Positions 22,571-31,892 of a stretch of 64,000 nucleotides of DNA are shown here, one piece after another. Source of the DNA: Macrothele yani (lineage: Eukaryota > Arthropoda > Arachnida > Araneae > Macrothelidae); contig CM077013.1 of assembly GCA_039090855.1 (NCBI GenBank), positions 136,979,240 through 137,043,239 on the forward strand. Reading direction: 5' to 3'. Below the pieces are notes generated by a model. It was not told where the DNA came from. It saw only the letters and a list, made by a program, of their open reading frames with translations, and did no database searches. Every line of letters starts with the position of its first letter. The stretch's first letter is position 1. The translations under genes and the position numbers were made by a program.

Positions 22571-23827
22571 ATTGTACAAATAAGTTTTAAAGAATTTTAA
22601 GACAAGGCAACATGCAATTTGTGACAAAACAACATTATCTTTACGAATCAAAATATGAGTCGTCATTATCTATCACCTTCCGCCATCAGTCGGGCCGCTG
22701 ACGGATTTCAGCCATGAAAATTACTTCGTCGTGTGACGCGATCAAGTCGTCAACCCATTTTTGCACTTCGTCAGATGTCCGGAACCGTACAGCAGACAAA
22801 CCATGATGCATCGATTGGAACAAATCATAGGGTGAAGGGGCTATGTCGGGACTATACGTCGGGTGCTCCAAAACTTCCCAGCCTAGAGTAAATAATGTTT
22901 CCTTGACCGATTTGGCGACATGCGGCCTAGCGTTGTCATGCAGTAACTTCACGGGACGCAATCCTTTGCTTTGAATGGACGTTTCCGACAGATTACCTGG
23001 TTCAAACGAAGCAATTGTTGCTTGTAGCGATCAGCAGTAACAGTTTGATCCTGTTTCAATAGTTATTGATATAAAAACCCTTCATATCTCTCCAAATGCA
23101 CGGCTAAACTTTCTTGGGGGGACTACTGCGTTTTGGTGTCAAAGTCGTTGCTTCACCGGAGTCTACCCAGTGTTTCTTGCATTTGGGATTGTCGTACCAT
23201 ATCCACTTTTCATCACCCGTAACGATTTTCCAAGGGAAATACTTTCTGTGTTGTTTATTTAACAGGTTCAAACACTTCGTGACACGCTCATCCTTGTTTC
23301 TCTGGCTCAGGTCATGTGGCACCCGTTTTCTTTCCTTCTGAATATTTCCCATTACGCGTAAACGATTGCAAATGGCTTGCGTTACCCCCAGTTGTTCAGC
23401 TAGTTCTTTTCGCATTTGAGACGAATCTTCATCCACCAATGCTCGCAGTTCCTCATGTGCAACCTTCTGCGGGGCGCCGCTCGATCGCCAACATCAAAAT
23501 TACCTGCTTTAAACCGTCTAAACCAAAATTCACAAGTGCTTTTGGATACAATATTTCCCACCAGAACAGAAAAGATCGATTCACATACTTTTGCAGCACT
23601 TTTTCTTTGATGAAATGCGTAACGAATGCTGTGTCGAATAAATGGAGTCTCGCTTGCCATCTTCCACCTACCAATGTGCAAGTGTGTTTTACTATTGGGC
23701 AAACTTCTGTGTCACATTTTATACTCTAGACCAGTTACGGTCACATGACAACAACGCGGGGGAATGTAGGATTGGTAAATTAGTCGTATACGTTACACAA
23801 AAACGCTTTAAAACTTATTTGTACACC
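22571..23827 (-). pseudogene. mariner (DD34D) transposon, dead transposase
   Basis: TIRs: ATTGTACAAATAAGTTTTAA on the left, inverse of GGTGTACAAATAAGTTTTAA on the right, each next to TA. On the minus strand the transposase is in at least three frames. 23400-23702 holds the N-terminal HTH region with STCEFWFRRFKAGNFDV. 23104-23439 has LAEQLGVTQ and VTGDEKWIWYDN (first Asp). 22686-22961 has LLHDNARPHVAKSVKETL (second Asp) and TYSPDIAPSPYDLFQSM. Mariners normally have Asp in APSDY, 34 residues on; here it is Pro, so catalysis is lost even apart from the frameshifts. Confidence 0.92.
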
Positions 23828-23884
23828 TAATGCATTAATAACTGGTGCGGTCCATGGGACTACACGACGCCACTTAAGGGTTAA

Positions 23885-25244
23885 ATTTCAATCGTCTGTG
23901 AGAGTATCTGAATTTGAAGTTCTGTAGAGAGATAGGATATTGTGGATAGCATATCCGATGAAATTTTGGTCATTGGATATTGCTTCCCATTTCCCTCATT
24001 TTGGGCCCCAGGTATTGCATAGTGTTAGCGTAAGAAACCGGGTACTTAAATTATTGTACAAGTACGATGCCTATGTGCCACTCCGAGGACCTTTTAAGAC
24101 AAAAGCTATTATAGCTATCAAATGTTAATTTCATATTTAGGAGGCTTGTTAAGTAATCTTTCTATTCTAAAAAAAAGTAACTGCCGCCGCTGTTTCAGAA
24201 ATTTCGCGACACTCGAGCTTCTCTAGCTCGCAGCGCAAAAAGGTATTGAACACAAAAATATCAAATTTACAACGTTTATAGAGAATCGTTCGGAGAACAC
24301 GCTGAAATAAACCGTTTTTCGATTCTGGCGATACATCAAGAGCTATGGTACTGTATTTCGAAATGAAGGCAAGCAAAAGTCCTGCTAGTGCGCGTTCCAG
24401 TTGTAGGCATGCAGGGCCATGGCCGAATTTTTGCACCTTGTCGCCCTTTTTTCAGAATTTCGATTTAGTTTACGAGAAATTAATTTTTAAAATTTCACAA
24501 AATTCTCTATTTCGCGATGGGATCCATTTAAAAAAAAACGATATAAGGCAAATTATAAATCATAACGCATTGCAATTTTTACAGCATAAAATCACAATTA
24601 TCATCCCTCTTTTCAAAAAAAAATTAAGACAGATCATTTTCTGATTTTTAAGCATTTTTAACGACACAAAAGAAAAGAACGAACGGCTTCCATTGTCTTC
24701 AGCGGTAACAACACACCAAAGTTCTAGTCCCATGACCTGCTGCAATTGTGAAGCAGCTATTTTTAGCACTCTCTTCTCCACTGGGTGAAACGACAGACTA
24801 CAATCAAACTGGTAACGACGCAATGCTTAATGACGTAGTGACGCTTTTAAAGTTCGGCGTTTTCCGCCGGCATACGTACGTGAATGGTTTAAAAAATTAC
24901 TCTACATAACTTATAATATCCTTTGATTATTCACGGACTTGCACCTAGTACTGTAAAATATTACATTTCACTTTTTTTAAGAATAATTGAAAATAATTGT
25001 CACTCTAAAAAGAATTCCAAGTTCCAAAGCATTGTGTTGTTTCGAAAAATCACGATAAAAAATATAAGTAATTTGTTATATTGTTATAACAGCTCTAAGA
25101 TTGGAGTTTGAAATGAGACGGTTTATTTCTTTAAAGGTTGAAATCTAATTCCGTTTTCACTTCGTTGGCTATGTCGCGACTAAAACACGTGGTTTGTCTC
25201 TTTTCAGAGAAATGTTTACGTAAACAAAGATTACGGCTACACGA
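23885..25244. other. No recognised feature
   Basis: AT-rich sequence with stops in all frames beyond about 100 codons. The opposing frames at 24167-24436 and 24345-24644 overlap and carry no recognisable domain. I see no repeat ends. Confidence 0.5.
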
Positions 25245-26465
25245 AACCAAAACCAACTTCTGGAGCCATTCGTTGTTACAGAGGAGATGAGGAATTTAGA
25301 AGTATTTGCTCATATGTTTGGGGAAAGCTAGCTACCTTGTTTTAACAAACTTCCGGCGCCACTCGCTGTTACAAAACCAACTTCCGGTGCCATTCGCTGT
25401 TGAAACGGAGATGAGGAAGTTAGAAGCATTTGTTTATATGTTTGCGGAACGAGGGCTGCCTTGTTTAAATCAACTTCCGGCGCCATTCGCTAATACAAAG
25501 GCAACTTCCAGCGCCATTCGCTACTACAAAACCAACTTCCGGCGCCATTCGGAGATGAGGAAGTTAGAAGTATTGTTTAAGTGCCTTGTTTAAACCAACT
25601 TCGCGCCATTCGCTATTACAAAGCCTACTTCCTGCGCCATTCGTTACTACAAAACCAACTTCCGTCGTTACAACGGAGATGAGGAAGTTAGAAGTATTTG
25701 TTTATATATCTGGGGAACGAGGGCTACTTTGAAGCAACTTCCAGCTCCATTCGCTGCTACAAAACTAACTTCAGGTGCCATTCGCTGTTAAAACGGAGAT
25801 GAGGAAGTTAGAAGCATTTGTTTATATGTTTCCGGAACGAGGGATGCCTTGTTTAAACCAACTTCCGGCGCCATTCGCTATTTCAAAGCCAACTTCCTGC
25901 GCCATGCGCTACTACAAAACCTACTTCCGGCGCCATTCGTTACTGCAAAACCTACTTCCGGCGCCACTCGGAGATGAGGAAGTTAGATGTATTGTTTAAG
26001 TGCCTTGTTTAAACCAATTTCCGGCGCCATTTGCGAATATAAAGCCTACTTCCTGTGCCATTCGTTACTACAAAACAAACTTCCGGCGTTACAACGGAGA
26101 TGAGGAAGTTAGAAGTATTTGTTTATATATTTGGGGAACGACGGCTACTTTCTTTGAAGCAACTTCCAGCTTCATTCGCTGTTTCAAAACCAAATTCTGG
26201 CGGCATTCGCTGTTACAAAGGAGATGAGGAAGTTGGAAGTATTTGTTTACATATTTGGGAAACTACGGCTACCTTATTTAAAGACTCTTCCAGCGCTATT
26301 CGCTGTTACAACGCAAATGAAGAAGTTAGAAGTATTTGTTTATAAATTTGGGAACGAGGGTTACCTGTTTAAAGCAACTTCCGGCGCCGTTCTCTGTTAC
26401 AACGGAGATGAAGTTAGAAGTATTTGTTTATATATTTGGGGGAACGAGGGCTACATTGTTTAAAC
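25245..26465. repeat. Irregular tandem array of two interleaved motifs
   Basis: A ~30-bp unit (CAACTTCCGGCGCCATTCGC plus TRYTACAAA) occurs about 22 times with decay. Runs of it are separated by about eight copies of a longer block (GGAGATGAGGAAGTTAGAAG, then TATTTGTTTATATATTTGGG, then GAACGAGGGCTACCTTGTTT). Order and spacing vary, so this is a mosaic rather than a simple satellite. Open frames of 75-96 codons across it differ in frame from block to block and are not genes. Confidence 0.85.
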
Positions 26466-26816
26466 GTATGCGTAAAAGAGGAAAAGCGTTTAATAATATG
26501 TAACAGAAGTATGTAGTGTGGTCTGATCTTTGGAAGGAATTCCTACGAGAACCGCCGCGTCTCTGTGCGTTACATTCCTTTTACTACTAAGGTAAGTCAG
26601 TTCGGTACAGCAACTTTGTTTCTTTAGAGCTAGAAGTCTTCAGCCTTTCTGAATCGCGGACAACATGACAAAATGGAATAGCACTCCCTGGACACATGAA
26701 AATGAAGAGTAAAAATGCATGTGTTTACCATGAATATCGATTATTTCAGCGAGGTTTTGAATCCTAAAACTTAACTTTCGGAAAAAAGAAACAATGCAGC
26801 TAACATGATATCTATA
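26466..26816. other. No recognised feature
   Basis: Single-copy-looking sequence between the motif array and the hAT-type end at 26817. No frame or repeat is supported. Confidence 0.45.
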
Positions 26817-27001
26817 CAGATGCGTAACTAGGGTAAGGCAGGAGGGGCGGCTGTTCAGGGAGCAGCTCTAGAGATGGCGTAAAAATCATTGCTTGCAATC
26901 TGATTAATAAAACTGGAATTGAAACTTTTGCGCCGGTTTTTGGTGGAGTTTTTTAACGCCATACTTTGTCAGCTGTCCATTTACAGAATTTGCTTACAAT
27001 A

Positions 27002-28340
27002 CACTGACGGAAAAAATCCCAACACCAAGAAAGGCTTGTGTTAGATAAACGACAGTTGGTAGGCGGTGAGAGTACATCTGTAAGATGACGTCTATGCAAA
27101 TTTCGCGCTCGGCGCATACGTGTGGCGCTAGTAGCACCCCTCGGAACATGCAAAGCAGGTTTGCTGTAAATACGCGCTGCAACGTTCGTGAGCGTTAGTT
27201 ATCGTTGAGATTCGACGTAGGGTGTTGATGTTAGTCAAGAATGCTTTTAAGAAGACGAAGAAGCCATTATCAACAGCTCACGGAGTTTGAACGAGGTCGT
27301 GTAATAGGGCTACGGGAAGGTGGATATTCTTTCCGCAATATTGCAGAACGACTTGGCAGGAATGTAGCCACTGTGCATGATTGTTGGCAGCTGTGGTCAA
27401 GGGAAGGTACTGCCTCAAGAAGACCGGGTTCCGGCCGGGCACGTGGCACTACTGAGAGGGAAGACCGCCGTGTACAGTGTATGGCCGTGGCGCATCGTAC
27501 CGCGTCTGCGGCAGCAATTCGAGCTGCAGTTGCCACCACAGTGACACAACGAACTGTTACAAATCGGTTACTTGAAGGACAGCTCCGAGCCAGACGCCCT
27601 GTAGCGTGCATTTCACTTACTCCAAACCACTGCCGTTTGCGACGTCAGTGGTGTCAAGCTAAAGCTCATTGGAGGACGGAGTGGAGATTTGTTGTGTTTT
27701 GCGATGAAAGCCGGTTCTGCCTGGGTGCCAGTGATGGCCATGTGTTGGTTAGAAGGAGGCCAGGTGAGCGCCTGCAACCAACCTGTCTGCGGCCAAGACA
27801 CACTGGACTTACACCTGGAGTTATGGTCCTGTGAGCAATTTCGTATGACAGCAGGCGATCCCACGAGAGTGCGCCTGCTGTCATACGAAATCGCCCGCAT
27901 ACCGCTGTTGTAACCCAACATGTTCTACAGAGTGTCGATATGTTGCCGTGGCCTGCTAGATCACCAGATCCTTCACCAATCGAGCACGTATGGGACATCA
28001 TTGGACGACAACTCCAGCGTCACCCCCAACTAGCATTAACTGTCCCTGTATTTACCGACTAAGTGCAACAGGCATGGAACTCCATCCCACAAACTGACAT
28101 CCAGCACCTGTACGACACAATGCATGAACGTTTGCGTGCTTGCATTCAACATTCTGGCGGTTACACCGGTTATTAATGTACCATCATTTCACATTTAAAA
28201 TGGCTCTTCTCGCGCTTACATTAAGCTGTGATCTTGAAACCTTAATCGATTAAATATGTTACCTATACAAATGTATTGCCGCCATTTCATTCCTCTACAA
28301 CTATTTTTTCGTGGTGTTGGGATTTTTGTTTCCGTCAGTA
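27002..28340 (+). pseudogene. Tc1-like element TcC, copy 1
   Basis: The TIRs are CACTGACGGAAAAAATCCCA and, inverted, TACTGACGGAAACAAAAATC, with TA on both sides. An open frame (27241-27834) holds the N-terminal 197 residues: LTEFERGRVIGLREGGYSFR (first HTH), RNVATVHDCW, a GRARGTTEREDRRV linker, and VVFCDESRFCLG with the first Asp near residue 155. After GVMVL the frame breaks at a 20-bp inverted duplication (27838-27891) that replaces the second-Asp region. The C-terminal part survives degraded as LPWPARSPDPSPIEHVWDII. A fuller copy is at 50463-51890. Confidence 0.93.
27838..27891. repeat. 20-bp inverted duplication at deletion point in TcC
   Basis: ATTTCGTATGACAGCAGGCG (27838-27857) is followed after 14 bases by its exact complement (27872-27891). 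The intact sister copy at 50.5-51.9 kb has this sequence once, followed by the region coding the second catalytic Asp, which is missing here. This looks like a deletion repaired with an inverted template switch. Confidence 0.85.
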
Positions 28341-28488
28341 TATGTTTCGCCAGTTCGAAAGCAATGACAGCTTAGGATTCGCCATTCTACCTCAAAATGT
28401 TAAGGGATGTTAGTTGATCACATTCGGAAATGAAGACGGGATGTATAGTTAGTAAAAGTAAAGAATAACCACAACCTTTGTCGACAAC

Positions 28489-28702
28489 AAGGGCGATGCA
28501 ATGGTCTTAGCGCTGACTTATGACCATTCGTACGAGCAGTGTCCGAGTTCGAATCCCTGTAAAGCATGTATGTTGCGTATGTTTTGCGGCACTGGCTCTC
28601 TCCTTTCTCTGGAGTCAGTGGCCCTAAATTAAGGACGGGCGACTGCTAATAGCACATTGAGTTGCTCATGGTGGTCTTTAAACCTAAAAAAAACCCCAAA
28701 AA
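28489..28702 (+). mobile_element. SINE-A, diverged copy
   Basis: The head is degraded: GGGCGATGCAATGGTCTTAG at the A box, GAGTTCGAATCCCTG at the B box. The body is clear: GGCACTGGCTCTCTCC, CCCTAAATTAAGGACGGGCG, GAGTTGCTCATGGTGGTC, then A-rich. It is the most diverged SINE-A here, so probably the oldest. No target duplication was confirmed. Confidence 0.85.
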
Positions 28703-28960
28703 ACCATGGCGACAGAGGTTTCTCTTCGGTTAGATGAGCTTTATGTAAATTGCAAGATAAGAATGTTATTCAAATTGCTGAAGATTCTGTGGGGGCGACC
28801 ATTATTGTGACTGCGAGTCACTACTGCCAGCTGCACTCGGTCCATTTGATTCGGTACGGAAGATCAGAACTTCGAAGCAGTTTGCAAAAGCTGTGCAAAA
28901 AGTCAGTTTGATGTGACGTTTATCTTGTTTTGTTGAGCATGGTATCCTCAGGTATATATA

Positions 28961-29911
28961 CAAGGTGGGCCATATAAAAGACGCCCGAGTAAAATGAACG
29001 ACAACAGTCAGGCAATGTTACTATAGGTAAAGAATAGTTGAAATGAGAGAAAAGAGGAGCAATTTACCTGCGTTTACAACAATTGCTGAAAGTGCTGTCC
29101 TCCGACATCAAGACACAGCTGCTCACGACGAAACATGCTGTTCGTAACGCGTCACAACTCATCGGCAGCAATCTGGGCTATTGCATCTGTAATATTCACT
29201 TTTAATTTATCAAAGGTGTGCGGATTAGTTGCGATTAAAGTGTTGGGCCCATTTCACCGCTGACAATGGTCTCCTGAAAACGCTTATAATATTGCATCCG
29301 TTTTTAAGTTCTTCATCAGGAGTTTTAAGTTCTTGGAGCGCCATAACTTTGTATGGCCGAAAATGCAAATCCAACTTAAGTATGCGTCGGCATGACGTGA
29401 CGGATATTCCCGTTGCAGATGATAATCGGCGAATCGACTTCCGAGGGATTTGTAACATCATTGTGCACACATCCTTGATATTGTCTTTAGAACGAATTGT
29501 CTTGGGTTTGTTACTTTTCCTGTTGCACACCGTGCTGGTTCCACAAAATTTCCGCACCAACTTCTGTACCGCCGATTTCTCCAGTGCTGCACAATGTAGA
29601 ATTTTTTCTGTAAAGAACTCATTTAAAACCTTGTAATGATGTTATTTCTGAGATACTGTTCCACAATAAAAATCCGTTGTTCCGTACTTAAAACCATTTC
29701 CGTTACCTTTGTTCTTTCTTCACTTACACTTATGACCGCGTACCTACACTGCTCTGGCTGTGACTAACCACTCCGGAGAATTCCTTTGCAGCTGTACACG
29801 CAGAAACTGGTTAGATGTGGAACAAAGCAGTTTTAACTGGAAACCCGTCAAACAAATTTAACCCACCTACCAACGTCTGGCAACGGAGCCTCTTTTATAT
29901 GGCGCACCCGG
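28961..29911 (-). pseudogene. Deleted mariner-type element
   Basis: TIRs CAAGGTGGGCCATATAAAAG and, inverted, CCGGGTGCGCCATATAAAAG are flanked by TA. The minus-strand frame 29225-29560 has RKSNKPKTIRSKDNI, RRLSSATGISVTSCRRILK and LHFRPYKVMALQELKTPDE, the N-terminal DNA-binding half of a mariner-type transposase. It then breaks. Near 29060-29200 the C-terminal signature FRREQLCLDVGGQHFQQLL is readable in another frame. The catalytic core between them is deleted. Confidence 0.85.
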
Positions 29912-29933
29912 TATAATACGTATACAGTATATA

Positions 29934-31467
29934 TACTGGTGTGCAAAAATTAAGGACGAAGAGGAGAAAATAGCATAACAGCGGAACGAGCAGGAAAAAC
30001 GGACCGAAAGACCACTCAGGAGATAGACTAGGGTCCGGTACGGTACGGCATGCGCATATATGCAGCATGACGTAGGGGGTGTCGAAAGCGTATAAAGCAC
30101 ACGGGCGATGTACGCTCAGCAATTCGGTGAAAGCTATTGCACGGTGTACATCGGTTTGAACGGCGTCGAGTTGCTGCCACCGTATGATATGGCTAACAGG
30201 CAATAAAGTAGACGACATCTGGAAGGTCGCGCCTTTGGGAAGTTGGAAGAAAGTCGAAGTGTGACTAGTGCGACCGAGGAGTTCGAGATGGCTCACAGCA
30301 TCGTTTCACGAGCTTGGAGAGCATTTCAAACGACAGGAACAGCTGTCCGAGAGTTTAGCAGTGGTCGTCCACGAGCAACCACGGCTGCGGACGACCGGTT
30401 TATTGTCCTACAGGAGAGACGAGACAGACGGCAGACAGCGGGATAAATCGCAAGGCACATCCAACAGACAACTGGACGTCCGTTATCGCGTTTTACCGTG
30501 GCCAGGAGGCTGCACAAAGGTGGTCTATTTGCACAACGACCAGTACGGTGTGTGCCATTAACGCCTGCTCATTGGAGACGGCGGTTTCTGAGGTGCCATG
30601 AACACAAGAACTGGACGCATCAGCAATGGGGTCGAGTTCTCTTTACGGATGAGAGCCGATTTAGTCTGACGAGCGATTCTGGACGTATACCCTTCTGGAG
30701 AGAGCTGGGAACACACAATCACACCTCCAACATCATCAAAAGGGACCGGTTTGGAGGTGGAAGAGTTCTTGTTTGGGGAGGTATCATGCTTGGTAGCCGT
30801 ACTGACCACCACATCTTCCAAGGAGGTTCAGTCACTGGCGTCCGCCATTGTACCGAGGTTCTCTTGCCTCACGTGCGTCTGTTTAGAGGTGCTGTGGGCC
30901 CTGAGTTCCTCTTCATGGACGACAACGCTACACCTCATCGTACAGTGGCTGTCGCAGAGCTGTTGGAGAGTGAAGATATTCAACGCATGGATTGGCCCGC
31001 GAGGTCCCCTGACCTAAATCCAATCGAACACGTGTGGGACCTTCTCGGGAGACGCTTGGCAGCACGTCACCAGCCACCAGCAACGATTCCGCAGCTGCGA
31101 TTGGCGCTACAAGAGGAACGGGCAGCGATGCCTCAACAGCTCCTTAACAACCTCGTCCTCAGCATGGACAGACGTTGTAAATAATGAAACGCCTTCAGGG
31201 GTGATCATATCCCTACTAAAGACTGGATTTTTCTTGGCAGCCGCCTGTCACATGGACGTTTCTGTCTTCTGTCCAGTTGTGCTCGAAGCTACCTTTTCAA
31301 TAAAGTGCCTTTGTATCCTTTGGATTCCTTGTTTGGACTGTTTTGCTCACTTGTCCCATTTTCTTACATCTTGGGGATCTTTTGGTATGATTTGAGTCCA
31401 TGTGGAGCACTTCTGCACGACATTACATTCGAAAAACCGTCTCGTCCTTAATTTTTGCACGCCAGTG
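29934..31467 (+). mobile_element. Tc1-like element TcD, nearly intact
   Basis: TIRs TACTGGTGTGCAAAAATTAA and, inverted, CACTGGCGTGCAAAAATTAA bound 1534 bp. Ends and coding region are the best preserved of the DNA transposons here. The region 29934-30240 is non-coding leader; the opposite-strand frames over it are shadows. It sits 22 bases from the right end of the preceding mariner-type element, and both lie inside the probable hAT element. Confidence 0.93.
30243..31184 (+). pseudogene. TcD transposase, DD34E, one in-frame stop
   Basis: The first part (30243-30446) has EFEMAHSIVSRAWRAFQTTG and SSGRPRATTAADDRF, then a stop after RRQTAG. The second part (30498-31184, 228 codons) continues in the same frame. 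It has the second HTH (RFTVARRLHKGGLF), VLFTDESRFSLTSDS (first Asp, residue 51 of this part), FMDDNATPHRTVAV (second Asp, 142) and PARSPDLNPIEHVWDLLGRR (Glu 177). The spacing is 34 residues. The end LLNNLVLSMDRRCK is the usual C-terminus for this kind. The start codon is uncertain; nothing is broken except the stop in the parts I read. Confidence 0.9.
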
Positions 31468-31487
31468 AAGGTATACTTAGGTATATG

Positions 31488-31722
31488 TCATCATCATCAC
31501 CACTGTCAACCATTATCAATATACCGATGGATGAAGATCTCCCCAAGTTTCTTCCACAACGGTCTGTCTTGAACCAGTCTCCATGTCACTCCCGCATGTA
31601 TTCAAATCTCGTCCACCCATCGCTTATGTAGTCTTCTTCTTGGAATTTTCCTGTCCCTTGGAATCTAGTTTAAAATTTTGGTTGTTGTTTGTCCATCAGT
31701 GGCCCGGCCTTCTGGCAATACG
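31488..31722 (-). pseudogene. RTE 3' end fragment
   Basis: Minus-strand homology to the RTE 3' end: a TCATCATCATCACCACTGTC triplet tail, then GGACAGGAAAATTCC and ATGGACAAACAACAAC in degraded C-terminal codons. It stops at a (TA)n tract (31733). More diverged than the long copies. Confidence 0.8.
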
Positions 31723-31752
31723 TCCCGTGTGTGTATATATATATATATATAA

Positions 31753-31870
31753 CCAATAAATTAGTAATATATATATAACCACTAAATTAGTAATATACAT
31801 ATAACCACTAAATTAGTAATATACATATAACCACTAAATTAGTAATATACATATAACTATTAAAATATTA
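31753..31870. repeat. 26-bp minisatellite, about 4-5 copies
   Basis: The unit ATAACCACTAAATTAGTAAT followed by ATACAT repeats with a 26-bp step. Related sequence (CAAACTAATAAATCAGTAATAT) reappears at 35955-36005, beyond the RTE and Tc1-like insertions. An original minisatellite was probably split by them. Confidence 0.85.
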
Positions 31871-31892
31871 CATAACTATATACTGTATATAT

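Larger units (their letters stand above)
20715..23880. mobile_element. piggyBac-like non-autonomous element with nested content
   Basis: The left end CCCGTAAGTGGCGTCGTG (20715) is matched by the inverse of the right end, CACGACGCCACTTAAGGG (ending 23880), at 17 of 18 positions. The right flank is TTAA and the left flank CTAA. CCC ends at TTAA targets are the piggyBac signature. Just inside the left end an inverted copy of the TIR core occurs (GTAAAGAGCGTCGT with ACGACGCTTTAC, 20744-20776), comparable to piggyBac subterminal repeats. No piggyBac transposase is present. The element encloses a 47-bp satellite and a mariner. Confidence 0.65.

Noticed and set aside
21586..22600. Three overlapping 250-290-codon forward frames
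   Set aside because: They are the same 47-bp satellite read in three frames; no stop in the unit makes all frames open.
29895..30296. 133-codon minus-strand frame
   Set aside because: It spans the TcD TIR and leader on the wrong strand; no domain.
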